Assembly (NCBI GenBank): GCA_944363525.1
Contig: CALVUF010000008.1
Coordinates: 1 to 64,000 of the forward strand
Reading direction: 5' to 3'
DNA from: an uncultured Bacilli bacterium
GTDB taxonomy: Bacteria > Bacillota_I > Bacilli_A > RFN20 > CAG-826
Length of the DNA stretch: 64,000 nucleotides
Shown: positions 23,542-33,513 of the stretch, piece by piece
Layout: each line of letters begins with the position of its first letter
Numbering within the stretch: the stretch's first letter is position 1
The notes under the pieces: model-generated
The model's input: only the letters and a program-made list of their open reading frames with translations
Told to the model about the DNA's origin: nothing
The model's database searches: none
Position numbers and translations under genes: made by a program

Positions 23542-26500
23542 ATGCCCGAACAAGACAACATCATCCCGTTCACCCATTACGCTGGCCCGGATGGCAAAGA
23601 CTACCCGGTCGGCATCAATGGCCGGATCAACTTCTCGAAGATCTCCGGCCACCTCGATCTCCCCAACCTCGTCGAAATCCAGACCGATTCCTATCAATGG
23701 CTTATTGATAAGGGCATCGACGAAGTGTTCAAGGAGATTTTCCCAATCCAATCCAACTCCGGCAACATCACCGTTGACTATGTCGGCTGCCGCCTCGAGG
23801 AACCGAAGCAGACCCCAGCCGAGTGCCGGGAGCACTCCAGCGATTATTCAAGCAAGCTGAAGGTCACTCTCCGCCTCATTTTCAACGACACCAAGGAAAT
23901 CAAGGAAGCCGAGCTCTACATGGGCGACCTTCCGAAGATGACCGAATCCGGCACCTTCATCATCAATGGGGCGGTCCGGGCGGTCATTTCTCAGATCGTC
24001 CGCTCGCCGGGTTCCTACTTCAAAGAGGAATTCGATAGCGGCGACGCCGGCCATGTTTACTTTGGCGAAATCACCCCGAACCGGGGCACCTGGCTCCAGT
24101 TCGAGACCGATTCCAAGCTCGTTCCCTACGTCCGGATCGATCGGCAACGGAAAATGCCGGCGACCGAATTCTTCAAGGCCTTAGGCTTCGACGGGGCCGA
24201 CCAGCTGAAGAACCTCTTCGGCGAATCGAAGGCCCTCGACAACTCCTTGGCCAAGGAATCATTCGCCAAAGCCACCGACGCCCTCTCCGACATCTTCTCC
24301 AAATTGAAGCCGGGCGAGCCGCAGACCAACGAAGGCAACATCGCTTTCATCCACAACAAATTCTTCAACGACAAGCAATACGACCTCGGCCGGGCTGGGC
24401 GTTTCAAATACACCCAGAAGCTCGGGCTCTACGAACGGCTTCCGGGCCGGGTCTTGGCCCAAGACCTTAAAGGGTTCGACGACAACGGCGAAGAAGTCAC
24501 CTTGTTCAAGAAAGACCACAAGCTGACCGCTGAGGAAGTCGAGCACCTCCGGGACATCGAGTTCTTCGAGAACGGGGCTTGCCAATACACCCTCGAGCCG
24601 AATCCGAACATCGGCCTCGATCCGGACCACCGGACCGTCAACATCGTCAAGGTCTATGCCCATGACAATCCGGTTGAGCACGTCTGCACGATGATCGGGA
24701 CCGACACCAACTTAACCATCTCCCGGGTCACCATCCCCGATATGGTCGCCTGCTTCTCCTATTTCCTCAACGTCATGGACGGCTTAGGCAATACCGATGA
24801 CATCGACCATTTGGGCAACCGTCGGGTCCGCTGCGTCGGTGAGCTGCTCCAGAATCAGTTCCGGGTCGGCCTCGCCAAGATGGTCAAGACCATCCAGCAG
24901 AAACTGACCGTTACCGATTTGAACTTCACCCTTCAATCGGTCGTTAATGTCCGGCCGCTTCGCTCGGCGATCCGCGAGTTCTTCTCGACCTCGAACCTGT
25001 CCCAATTCATGGACCAGGTCAACCCGCTCGCCGAACTCACCAACAAGCGCCGTATCTCGGCCTTAGGCCCGGGCGGCTTAACCCGCGACCGCGCCTCGAT
25101 CGAAGTCCGCGACGTCCATTACACCCATTATGGCCGCCTCTGCCCGATCGAATCCCCAGAAGGTCAGAACATCGGCCTTATCAACTATCTTTGCTCCTAC
25201 GCCAAAGTCGATGAGCACGGGTTCATCAAGACCCCCTACCGGGTCGTCTACCACGTCGGCAACAAAGCCTACGTCTCCGATTCCAAATGCGGCTGCCACT
25301 ATCTGACCGCCGATGACGAACGGGGTCTTTATATCGCTGAAGCCAACGTCTCGCTTGGCGAACCGGTCTTAGCCTCCTCCGTCGGCATCGAAGACGCCGA
25401 GAAGGATGAGATGGTCAAGGAAATCCTCGACAACGAATTGACCGTCCGTCACGACGAAGACAACCTGATGGTCGGCAAAGACAAGATCAACTACGTCGAC
25501 GTCTCGCCGAAGCAGATCGTCTCTATCGGCGCCGCCTCGATTCCGTTCTTAGCCCACGATGACGCCACCCGGGCCTTGATGGGCGCCAACATGCAACGGC
25601 AGGCGATTCCTCTGCTCCGCCCCTCGATCCCCTATGTCGGGACCGGTATGGAAGCGGTCATCGCCAAAGACTCCGGCGAAGCGGTGGTCGCCGCCAAAGA
25701 CGGCACCGTCACCTACGTCGACTCCGCCACCATCGTGACCCAGTCCCTCAATGAGGACCCGGTCACTTACCGGCTGGAGAAATTCCAATCCTCCAACCAG
25801 GATACTTGCTTCAACCAGATCTCCATCGTCAAAGTCGGCGATGCGGTCAAAAAGGGCCAGATCATCGCCGATGGCCCGGCCATGCGGGGCGGGGAACTGT
25901 CCCTTGGCCAAAACGTCTTAGTCGCCTACATGACCTGGAACGGCTTCAACTACGAAGACGCGGTCATCATGAGCGAAAGAATGGTTAAGGAAGACACCTT
26001 CACCTCGGTCCATATCTCCCATTACGACTGCGAATGCCACATCGGCAAGCTCGGCAACGACGAGATCACCCGCGATATCCCCAACGTCGGGGAAGAAGCC
26101 AAGGCTTTCCTCGATGAACGGGGCATCATCATCCCCGGCGCCGAGGTTAAGGAAGGCGATATCCTCGTCGGCAAAGTCGCCCCGAAGGGCCAGACCGAGC
26201 CGACCCCGGAAGAGAAACTCCTCATGGCCATCTTCGCCGAGAAGACGAAGGAGGGCAAAGACGAGTCCAAGCGCGTCCCCCATGGCGGGGCTGGCATCGT
26301 CCATGCCGTCAAGATCTTCTCCCGGAAAAACGGCGACACCTTGCCGGCCGGCGTTTCCGAGATGGTTCGGGTCTACATCGTCCAGAAGCGGAAGATCTCC
26401 GAGGGCGATAAGATGTCGGGCCGCCACGGGAACAAAGGCGTCATCTCCAAAATCCTCCCGGTCGAGGATATGCCGTTCTTAGCCGATGGCACCCCGATCG

Positions 26501-27303
26501 ACATCCTCCTCTCGCCGATGGGCGTTCCCTCCCGTATGAACATCGGCCAAATCCTCGAGATCCATTTAGGCTTGGCTTGCCGCAAGCTGCACATGCGGGT
26601 CGCGACCCCGGCCTTCGATGGCGTCTCGAATGAGGAATTAGCCGACATCATGAAGAAAGCCGGGCTGGCCGAAGATGGCAAGACCGTCCTCTACGATGGC
26701 CGCACGGGCGAGCCGTTCGCCGAACGGATCTCGGTCGGCGTCCAATACATGATCAAGCTGAACCACATGGTCATCGATAAACTCCACGCCAGGGCGACCG
26801 GGCCTTATGCCCTCGTCACCCAGCAGCCGTTAGGCGGCAAAGCCCAAAACGGCGGCCAACGGTTCGGCGAAATGGAAGTCTGGGCCCTCGAAGCCTATGG
26901 CGCGGCCCATACCCTCCAGGAAATGCTCACCATCAAATCCGACGACCGGGTTGGCCGGCGGAAGACCTACGAATCGATCATCAAGGGCAACCCCATCCCG
27001 ACCCCGGGCATGCCGGAAGCCTTCCGTGTCCTCACCAAGGAGCTCATGGGGCTCGGCCTCGACGTCAAGCTCTTCGATAAGGGCGGCAAATTGATCGATA
27101 TGGACGTCCTAGTCCGGAACAACATCGAGCTCGAGCGGCGGACCAATTCCTCCATCCGGAAGACCATGTCCCCGAGCGAACCCGAACTCGACCCGACCGC
27201 GACCGTCGCCATCCCGCGTGATGACATGCCGGCCTTCTCCGAGGAAAGCCTCGCCGAAGAAGGGCTCTCCATCACCAGCGGCAATGGCGGCGACAACGAA
27301 TAA
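23542..27303 (+). CDS. rpoB: DNA-directed RNA polymerase beta subunit
   Basis: This 1253-residue subunit forms one jaw of core RNA polymerase. Landmarks are the rifampicin region FFSTSNLSQFMDQVNPLAELTNKRRISALGPGGL, the RYGRLCPIESPEGQNIGLI block (here HYGRLCPIESPEGQNIGL) and MNIGQILEIHLG. The active-site and switch region includes MSGRHGNKGVISKILPVEDMPFLADGTP and LGGKAQNGGQRFGEMEVWALEAYGAAHTLQEMLT. The rif region keeps the wild-type Q-F-M-D, N-K-R-R and S-A-L residues. A 15-nt spacer separates it from rpoC. Confidence 0.98.
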   Translation: MPEQDNIIPFTHYAGPDGKDYPVGINGRINFSKISGHLDLPNLVEIQTDSYQWLIDKGIDEVFKEIFPIQSNSGNITVDYVGCRLEEPKQTPAECREHSSDYSSKLKVTLRLIFNDTKEIKEAELYMGDLPKMTESGTFIINGAVRAVISQIVRSPGSYFKEEFDSGDAGHVYFGEITPNRGTWLQFETDSKLVPYVRIDRQRKMPATEFFKALGFDGADQLKNLFGESKALDNSLAKESFAKATDALSDIFSKLKPGEPQTNEGNIAFIHNKFFNDKQYDLGRAGRFKYTQKLGLYERLPGRVLAQDLKGFDDNGEEVTLFKKDHKLTAEEVEHLRDIEFFENGACQYTLEPNPNIGLDPDHRTVNIVKVYAHDNPVEHVCTMIGTDTNLTISRVTIPDMVACFSYFLNVMDGLGNTDDIDHLGNRRVRCVGELLQNQFRVGLAKMVKTIQQKLTVTDLNFTLQSVVNVRPLRSAIREFFSTSNLSQFMDQVNPLAELTNKRRISALGPGGLTRDRASIEVRDVHYTHYGRLCPIESPEGQNIGLINYLCSYAKVDEHGFIKTPYRVVYHVGNKAYVSDSKCGCHYLTADDERGLYIAEANVSLGEPVLASSVGIEDAEKDEMVKEILDNELTVRHDEDNLMVGKDKINYVDVSPKQIVSIGAASIPFLAHDDATRALMGANMQRQAIPLLRPSIPYVGTGMEAVIAKDSGEAVVAAKDGTVTYVDSATIVTQSLNEDPVTYRLEKFQSSNQDTCFNQISIVKVGDAVKKGQIIADGPAMRGGELSLGQNVLVAYMTWNGFNYEDAVIMSERMVKEDTFTSVHISHYDCECHIGKLGNDEITRDIPNVGEEAKAFLDERGIIIPGAEVKEGDILVGKVAPKGQTEPTPEEKLLMAIFAEKTKEGKDESKRVPHGGAGIVHAVKIFSRKNGDTLPAGVSEMVRVYIVQKRKISEGDKMSGRHGNKGVISKILPVEDMPFLADGTPIDILLSPMGVPSRMNIGQILEIHLGLACRKLHMRVATPAFDGVSNEELADIMKKAGLAEDGKTVLYDGRTGEPFAERISVGVQYMIKLNHMVIDKLHARATGPYALVTQQPLGGKAQNGGQRFGEMEVWALEAYGAAHTLQEMLTIKSDDRVGRRKTYESIIKGNPIPTPGMPEAFRVLTKELMGLGLDVKLFDKGGKLIDMDVLVRNNIELERRTNSSIRKTMSPSEPELDPTATVAIPRDDMPAFSEESLAEEGLSITSGNGGDNE

Positions 27304-27317
27304 GGAGGCGAATAACA

Positions 27318-30300
27318 ATGGCTGACAAAGAAAAAGACACGATTCAACCCTTTGACATCAACGACCTTTCGGCCGTTCAGATCGGGCTCGCCTCCCCGGA
27401 GACCATCCGGAGCTGGAGCCATGGCGAGGTCACCCGCGCCGAAACCATCAACTATCGGAGCCAAAAGCCCGAGAAAGGCGGTTTGTTCTGCGAGAAGATC
27501 TTCGGCCCGGCCAAAGACTACGAATGCAACTGCGGCAAATACAAGAAAGTCCGCTTCAAGGGCATCACCTGCGAAAAGTGCGGCGTTGAGGTCATCTCCA
27601 AGGAGTGGCGGCGGGAACGGATGGGCCACATCGAGCTCGTCTCCCCTTGCTCCCATATCTGGTATCTGAAGTCCATCCCCTCGCGGATGGCTCTCGTCCT
27701 CGACATCCCGCCGAAGCAGCTCGAAGACATCATCTACTTCAATGCTTGGGTCTGCCTCAACAAAGGCACCTCGATCCTCAACGAGAAGGAATACCTCGAC
27801 GAATCGACCGCCCGCGCCCGTTTCCCGGAAGTCATCGAAGACATCCTCAAACGGCAGCCCGGCGACGTCGATGGCGATGGCAAGCCTTTGCCTTACATCG
27901 AACCCGGCTCGGCCGAGGAAGAACGGGCCAAAGACTTGATCCGCCGCTTCCCGGACCGGAAGGAATCCTTCCTCTTTTATCCCGGCGCCGCCTTCATCGG
28001 CAAATACACCGGGGCCGAGTTCGGCCAAGGGGCTGAAGCCATCAAGCGCCTCCTCCACGAGACCGACCTCGACAAGGAATTCCAGCTCCTCACCGAGGAG
28101 ATGAAGTCCGCCACCTCGGTTCAGGCCCGGACCAAAATCTCCAAGCGGCTCGAAGTCATCCAGGCTTTCCGCGACTCCGGCCAGAAGCCGGAATGGATGA
28201 TCCTCGACGTCATCCCGGTCATCCCGCCCGATCTCCGGCCGATGATCCAACTCGAAGGCGGCCGTTCGGCCACCTCCGACGTCAATGACTTGTATCGTCG
28301 GGTCATCTCCCGTAACTCCCGTTTGAAGAAGCTGATCGACGCCAACGCGCCGGCGGTCATCATGGTCAACGAGAAGCGTATGCTTCAGGAAGCGGTCGAC
28401 GCCTTAATCGACAACGGCCGCCGGACCAAAGCCGTCACCGGGACCAACAACCGGAAGCTCAAGTCCCTTTCGATGGGGCTGCGGGGCAAGCCGGGCCGGT
28501 TCCGTCAGAACTTACTCGGCAAACGGGTCGACTACTCCGCCCGTTCGGTCATCGCCGTCGGACCGGACTTAAAGATGTATCAATGCGGCATCCCGAAGGA
28601 GATGGCGGTCCAATTGCTCCGCCCCTTCATCGCCGCTGAACTTATCCATAGCGGCCTCGTCACCGCCCATAAGGCGGCTGACCGCTATATCGACCGTTAT
28701 GACCCGGAGGTCTTAACCATCGTTGAGCGGATCATCTCCGAACACCCGGTCCTCCTGAACCGGGCCCCGACCCTCCACCGTCTTTCGATCCAGGCCTTCC
28801 AGCCCAAGCTCGTCGAAGGGAAAGCCATCCGGCTCCACCCCCTCGTCTGCCCGGGCTTCAACGCCGACTTCGACGGCGACCAAATGGCCGTCCATGTCCC
28901 GCTTGGCAAAGCCGCCCAGCAGGAAGCGGTCGAGTTGATGCTGGCTTCCAACAACATCCTCTCGCCCAAAGACGGCAAAGCCATCGTCATCCCGTCCCAG
29001 GATATGATCCTTGGCAACTTCCACCTCACCACCGAGGAAAGCCAAGCCGACTTCCAGTCCCGGATCGATGAACTCCAGGCTAAACTCGATAAGGAAGAGA
29101 AAGACCACGTCGGGCTTATTGAGCATGACGCCGTCTTGAAGATGATCGAGGACAACAAGCGTTACCTCGCCGCCGAAGGCAAGGTGTTCGCCACCACCGA
29201 CGAAGTGGTCTTGGCCTATGAGAACCATGAGGTCTCCCTCCACAACCGGATCGCCATCCCGGCCCGTTCGATCCATAAAGACGAAGGGACCGGCATGCCT
29301 ATGGGCGTCAAGGACAAGTACCTCATCACCTCGGTCGGGAAGATCATCTTCAACAACGTCTTCCCCGACGATTTCCCCTATCTTAACGACAAGCCCGGGG
29401 CCTCCGAAGAGGAGATGCTCTCCTGGTTTGTTTCCCCCGAAGACGTGGCTAAGGCCTTAGGCGATAAGCTTGATTTTTCGCCTTCTGCCCCCTCGCCTTT
29501 ATCCCAATACATCGCGACCTTGCCCTTAAAGAACGCCATCGGCAAAAAGCAGCTTGGCCCGATCATCGACATGGTCTTCTCCCGTTATGGGGCCTCCAAG
29601 ACCTCGGCCGTCCTCGACAAGATCAAGGACCAAGGGTTCTACTACTCGATGGTCAGCTCGGTCACCGTCGCCATCTCCGACATCAAGGACATCGACGGGA
29701 AGTACCCGTTGGTGCAAGAGGGCTACAAGAATGTCGACGAGACCAACCAGTTCTACGAAGACGGCTACCTCACCGACGTCGAGCGGCACCGCCGGATCGT
29801 CGACATCTGGAAGAAGATCACCGACCAGATCGCCGATAAGATCAAAGACGCGATGAAAGCCGATAAGCGGAACCCGCTTATCATCATGGCCGACTCCGGT
29901 TCCCGTGGCTCGGTCGACAACTTCAAGCAGCTGATCGGCATGAAGGGGCTCGTCGCCAACCCGAAGAACGTCGAAATCGAGCTCCCGATCGTCTCCTCCT
30001 ACCGCGAGGGCATGAAGGTCAGCGAGTTCTTCATCAACACCCACGGCGCCCGGAAGGGTTCGGCCGATACCGCCCTTAAGACCGCCGACTCGGGCTACCT
30101 CACCCGCCGGCTCGTCGACGTCGCCCAAGACGTCATCGTCCGGGAAGAGGATTGCCATTGCGACCATGGCTTCAAGGTAAGGGAGATTCGCGACACCAGC
30201 CGCGACACCGTCATCATGAAGCTTAGCGACCGTATAGCCGGACGCTTCGCGATGCATGACATCGTCAATCCGTCCACCGGGGAAGTCATCGTCCCCGAGA

Positions 30301-31349
30301 ATACCCTCATCAGCGATGAGCAGGCCAAAGCCGTCGAGGCGGCTGGCATCAACGAAGTCGAGATTCGCTCGGTCTTCACCTGCCAGACCAAAGACGGGGT
30401 CTGCCGGCACTGCTACGGCCTCAACCGGGCGACCGGGAAACTGGTCGAAAAGGGCGAGGCGGTCGGCATCATGGCCGCCCAGTCCATCGGCGAGCCGGGC
30501 ACCCAGCTCACCATGCGGGTCTTCCATACCGGCGGTATGGCCGGCTCTGACATCACCCAGGGTCTCCCCCGGGTCCAGGAGTTGGTCGAAGCCCGGAACC
30601 CGAAGGGCGAAGCCACCATCTCCGAGATCGAAGGGACCGTCACCGACATCAAGCCGAGCGGCGAGAAGTTCCTCGTCACCGTCACCAACGACAACGAAAC
30701 CAAGGAATATGAGACCGCTTCCGCGGCCCACCTCCGGGTCAAGGAAGGCGAGCATATCGAAGCCGGGGCCAAGATCACCGACGGGGCCATCAACCCGAAG
30801 GAATTGCTCAAGGTCGCCGGGGTCGAGAAACTCGAGGTATATCTCATCAAGGAAATCCAGAAGGTCTATGCCGCCCAAGGCATCGGGATCGACTGCAAGC
30901 ATTTGGAGATCATCATCCGCCAGATGCTCCGCAAGGTCGTCATCCGCGATGGCGGCGATACCGGCTTCCTCCCGGGTTCCCGCGTCTCGGTCGAGAAGTT
31001 CACCGAGGTCAATACCAAGACCTTGATGGAAGGGAAGCATCCGGCCGTCTGCACTCCGTTGGTCCTTGGCATCACCAAGGCCGCCTTGGAGACCGAGTCC
31101 TTCCTCTCGGCCGCCTCCTTCCAGGAGACGACTCGCGTCCTCACCGACGCCGCCATCAAGGGCAAGATCGATCCGCTCCACGGGTTGAAGGAGAACGTCA
31201 TCACCGGGAAGCTCATCCCGGCTGGTACTGGTCTCCGGACTCCGGAAGAGGAAGCGAAGGCCCTCGAAGGGTTCACCGTCCGGGACGCCATGGCCAAAGT
31301 CAAAGCCCAGTACATCGAGAAACACGATCGTCCGGATTCGGTTGACTAA
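27318..31349 (+). CDS. rpoC: DNA-directed RNA polymerase beta' subunit
   Basis: This 1343-residue subunit carries the catalytic NADFDGDQMAVHVPL motif with three Asp. The N-terminal zinc site is CNCGKYKK...CEKCGVEV, the second zinc site is CHCDHG...CQTKDGVCRHCYG, and the bridge/trigger elements include GEPGTQLTMRVFHTGG. A single uninterrupted chain with no fusion to rpoB is seen. The gene ends with a strong terminator, so rpsL-rpsG-fusA-tuf is not co-transcribed with it here. Confidence 0.98.
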   Translation: MADKEKDTIQPFDINDLSAVQIGLASPETIRSWSHGEVTRAETINYRSQKPEKGGLFCEKIFGPAKDYECNCGKYKKVRFKGITCEKCGVEVISKEWRRERMGHIELVSPCSHIWYLKSIPSRMALVLDIPPKQLEDIIYFNAWVCLNKGTSILNEKEYLDESTARARFPEVIEDILKRQPGDVDGDGKPLPYIEPGSAEEERAKDLIRRFPDRKESFLFYPGAAFIGKYTGAEFGQGAEAIKRLLHETDLDKEFQLLTEEMKSATSVQARTKISKRLEVIQAFRDSGQKPEWMILDVIPVIPPDLRPMIQLEGGRSATSDVNDLYRRVISRNSRLKKLIDANAPAVIMVNEKRMLQEAVDALIDNGRRTKAVTGTNNRKLKSLSMGLRGKPGRFRQNLLGKRVDYSARSVIAVGPDLKMYQCGIPKEMAVQLLRPFIAAELIHSGLVTAHKAADRYIDRYDPEVLTIVERIISEHPVLLNRAPTLHRLSIQAFQPKLVEGKAIRLHPLVCPGFNADFDGDQMAVHVPLGKAAQQEAVELMLASNNILSPKDGKAIVIPSQDMILGNFHLTTEESQADFQSRIDELQAKLDKEEKDHVGLIEHDAVLKMIEDNKRYLAAEGKVFATTDEVVLAYENHEVSLHNRIAIPARSIHKDEGTGMPMGVKDKYLITSVGKIIFNNVFPDDFPYLNDKPGASEEEMLSWFVSPEDVAKALGDKLDFSPSAPSPLSQYIATLPLKNAIGKKQLGPIIDMVFSRYGASKTSAVLDKIKDQGFYYSMVSSVTVAISDIKDIDGKYPLVQEGYKNVDETNQFYEDGYLTDVERHRRIVDIWKKITDQIADKIKDAMKADKRNPLIIMADSGSRGSVDNFKQLIGMKGLVANPKNVEIELPIVSSYREGMKVSEFFINTHGARKGSADTALKTADSGYLTRRLVDVAQDVIVREEDCHCDHGFKVREIRDTSRDTVIMKLSDRIAGRFAMHDIVNPSTGEVIVPENTLISDEQAKAVEAAGINEVEIRSVFTCQTKDGVCRHCYGLNRATGKLVEKGEAVGIMAAQSIGEPGTQLTMRVFHTGGMAGSDITQGLPRVQELVEARNPKGEATISEIEGTVTDIKPSGEKFLVTVTNDNETKEYETASAAHLRVKEGEHIEAGAKITDGAINPKELLKVAGVEKLEVYLIKEIQKVYAAQGIGIDCKHLEIIIRQMLRKVVIRDGGDTGFLPGSRVSVEKFTEVNTKTLMEGKHPAVCTPLVLGITKAALETESFLSAASFQETTRVLTDAAIKGKIDPLHGLKENVITGKLIPAGTGLRTPEEEAKALEGFTVRDAMAKVKAQYIEKHDRPDSVD

Positions 31350-31366
31350 GGCAATTAACAACAATG

Positions 31367-31388
31367 GGGCTGCTGCGGCAGCCCTTTT
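31367..31388 (+). terminator. Intrinsic terminator after rpoC
   Basis: A 7-bp stem GGGCTGC/GCAGCCC with loop TGCG is followed by TTTTGCTTTT. It closes the rplK-rpoC block. Confidence 0.92.
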
Positions 31389-31483
31389 GCTTTTATATGG
31401 GTTTTGCAGGCTTTTTCCCTTTCCTCCCCTTTTTGCGGGCTTTCCTCTTGATTTGCAAGCCTTTTCGATTTTGCCTAAGGGAG

Positions 31484-31509
31484 TATAATCGGCATGCTTA
31501 AAAGGAGGG
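31484..31509 (+). promoter_or_regulatory. -10 box and ribosome-binding site fixing the lipoprotein start
   Basis: TATAAT (31484-31489) is followed by an ATG at 31494, and then AAGGAGGG (31502-31509) sits 5 nt before an in-frame ATG at 31515. A transcript from this -10 box would start at or after the first ATG, so the second start is preferred. Confidence 0.65.
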
Positions 31510-31514
31510 CGACG

Positions 31515-33026
31515 ATGAAAGGATGGAAAACGGTTGTAAGCCTGCTATCCGTTTCCTTTCTTTGCGGCTGCTCGCCAAAGGAAGCCACCTATACCAAGTT
31601 CACGGCCGAATTGACTGATCCATCCTTTGAGGCGATTCAAGGGGAGGGGTACTATCGGCCTGCGAATTGGAAAACCCTAGTTGGCAAAGAGGAAGAGTAT
31701 CCGGTAAATGACCGGCAGGAGGCGATGAGCCACTTCGCCCCGTATGGGGAAAAATCATATTGCCTTCCAAGCGTGGGGGAAGTGCCGGTCGCCTTGATCC
31801 CGGTCGGCTTTGAGGGATCTTCCTCTTTGGACTTAACTAGGATTAAGGCCGCCTTCATGGGGGAATCAAGCGACACCGTCTATCATTCGGTCCGAAGCTA
31901 CTATTGGTATTGTTCGGGCGGGCGGCTGCTTTTGGATTTCGAGATCGCCGATTCTTTCTTCCCTTGCCCCTATACCGTCGAGGAGCTCGCCAATCAGGCC
32001 GGCTCGGGGGCCAAGTCGACTTTGACCGCGATTTATCGGAAGGCGATGGAATGGCTGGAGGAGAATTACAATTCGGCTTATATCCGATTGAAGGACTTCT
32101 ATAAAGAGAGTCCGATTCCGGTCTATTTCCTTTACGACTCCCCTTATGCCGGGATGGCGGGGGTCTCGGCATCGACCAATTCGATGCTCTGGGCCTTCTC
32201 GATCAACGCCCCGGCCCCGATCTCCTGGTCCTCGATCTACATGACCGGGGAGGATACCCTGCCCGATGCCCATACCTTCATCCATGAGACCGGCCACCTT
32301 TTGGGGTTGGAGGACTATTATGACACGATCGACGGGTCGCTCCGCCGGTCGCCTTTAGGGCGGATGGATATGATGGATTGCTCGGTCGGGGACCAGAACT
32401 CTTTTTCGAAATTATTGCTCAACTGGTCCCGTCCTTATGTCGTGACCGGCGACTGTGAGATCACGATCCGCCAATCGACTTATAACAACGACTGCATCCT
32501 CCTTTGCCCCGATTGGAACGGGACCCCGTATGACGAGTATATCTTGATCGAGCTTTATACCCCGGGCTTATTGAACGGGAAAGACGCCTCTGACCAACGG
32601 GCCTTAAGCGCGCGGTTGCCGGAGAAGCCAGGGGTCAAGGTCTATCGGGTCAATTCCGAGCTCGGGGTTTATTACAATACCCGTCTGATTGGCCCGTTCC
32701 GGGCAGACTCAGTGGTCGGGGAAGGCGAAGGGCTGAACTATTGCTGCGACAACACCTTGACCGCCCCTTACCTCATCCAACTGCTCGACAAAAGCAGCGG
32801 GTCGGCCGAGTTAGCCGATTATTATGTCGCGAGCGATTCGCAAAAAACCTTTGAGGAGAACGGGGCGACCCGGGTAACCTCCGAGGCCCTCTTCTATCAA
32901 GGGGAAGGGATCAAGGGTGGCCAATTTGCCGATTTGGGCTTTACCTTCGGCGATTTAGGGTTTGAGTTTGAGATCACCTATCTTTCCGGGACCGAGGCGA
33001 CGATTGAGTTCACCCAAAAACGTTAA
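31515..33026 (+). CDS. M6-like secreted metallopeptidase, lipoprotein
   Basis: This 503-residue protein begins with a lipoprotein signal (SVSFLCGC, modified Cys19). Residues 257-261 are HETGH, followed by LLGLEDYYDT and, about 25 residues on, GRMDMMDCSVGDQNSFSKLLLNWSRP. This is the HExxHxxGxxD and Met-turn arrangement of M6 (immune inhibitor A-like) peptidases. A beta-rich C-terminal region follows (residues 320-503). The start at 31515 is chosen for its strong ribosome-binding site. It is inserted between rpoC and rpsL, where ribosomal genes are normally adjacent. The substrate is unknown; a role in degrading host or food protein is an inference. Confidence 0.82.
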   Translation: MKGWKTVVSLLSVSFLCGCSPKEATYTKFTAELTDPSFEAIQGEGYYRPANWKTLVGKEEEYPVNDRQEAMSHFAPYGEKSYCLPSVGEVPVALIPVGFEGSSSLDLTRIKAAFMGESSDTVYHSVRSYYWYCSGGRLLLDFEIADSFFPCPYTVEELANQAGSGAKSTLTAIYRKAMEWLEENYNSAYIRLKDFYKESPIPVYFLYDSPYAGMAGVSASTNSMLWAFSINAPAPISWSSIYMTGEDTLPDAHTFIHETGHLLGLEDYYDTIDGSLRRSPLGRMDMMDCSVGDQNSFSKLLLNWSRPYVVTGDCEITIRQSTYNNDCILLCPDWNGTPYDEYILIELYTPGLLNGKDASDQRALSARLPEKPGVKVYRVNSELGVYYNTRLIGPFRADSVVGEGEGLNYCCDNTLTAPYLIQLLDKSSGSAELADYYVASDSQKTFEENGATRVTSEALFYQGEGIKGGQFADLGFTFGDLGFEFEITYLSGTEATIEFTQKR

Positions 33027-33513
33027 TCATTTCTACTCGTTGTTTTGCCCCTCATTAACGATCTTTTCAGACATATCAACATGCCGGAAGAATTAGGTCT
33101 ACAAGTTTTAACTGCCTACTTTTTGGGAAAAATGGGCAATTAAAAATGGTTTATGGTGCGTTTTAGACATACGAATCATCGATTTGGAAGGCAGGGAAGG
33201 TTATCGCCGCCTCGATTGTCTATTAATCTTAACGAAGAGCCGTCTTTCTTAAAAAGAAAGTCTATGAAAATGCGGCGAATTCCTATTTTAGTAACAAGTT
33301 GGCCTTAGATGAGTTGGTCAAAGAAGAGCGGATTGTCACTGTTCGCACCGGTAAGTACATTAGTTATTTCAAGAGGGTGCTCAAAAGGAATTGGTTGCTT
33401 TGCTTTGATAGACACACGTTGCTAATTATTCTTATAAAGGATAAATATCTCTTGGTTTGACCGACAACCGCAGGATTATCTGACGTATAATTAATGCGCA
33501 GAAAAGGAGGCAT
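33027..33513. other. AT-rich gap with a possible gene remnant
   Basis: This 487-bp gap has no intact gene. A 73-codon open frame without a proper start lies at 33239-33460 and is listed separately. Near the right end TATAAT (33486-33491) and AAAAGGAGG serve the next lipoprotein gene. The low GC suggests foreign or decayed DNA. Confidence 0.5.
33239..33460 (+). pseudogene. Possible degenerate coding remnant, family unknown
   Basis: A continuous frame reads AVFLKKKVYENAANSYFSNKL...ALDELVKEERIVTVRTGKYISYFK and ends KDKYLLV at a TGA. It has a protein-like composition but no start codon or ribosome-binding site, and a stop closes the frame just upstream. Upstream sequence in another frame (IDLEGREGYRRLDCLLILTK) also looks coding, as expected for a frameshifted relic. 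I do not recognise the family. Confidence 0.3.

Noticed and set aside
31402..31460. TTTTGCAGGC-type repeats after the rpoC terminator
   Set aside because: Spacings of 29 and 20 bp are irregular and the units are degenerate and T-rich; probably chance or decayed terminator copies.
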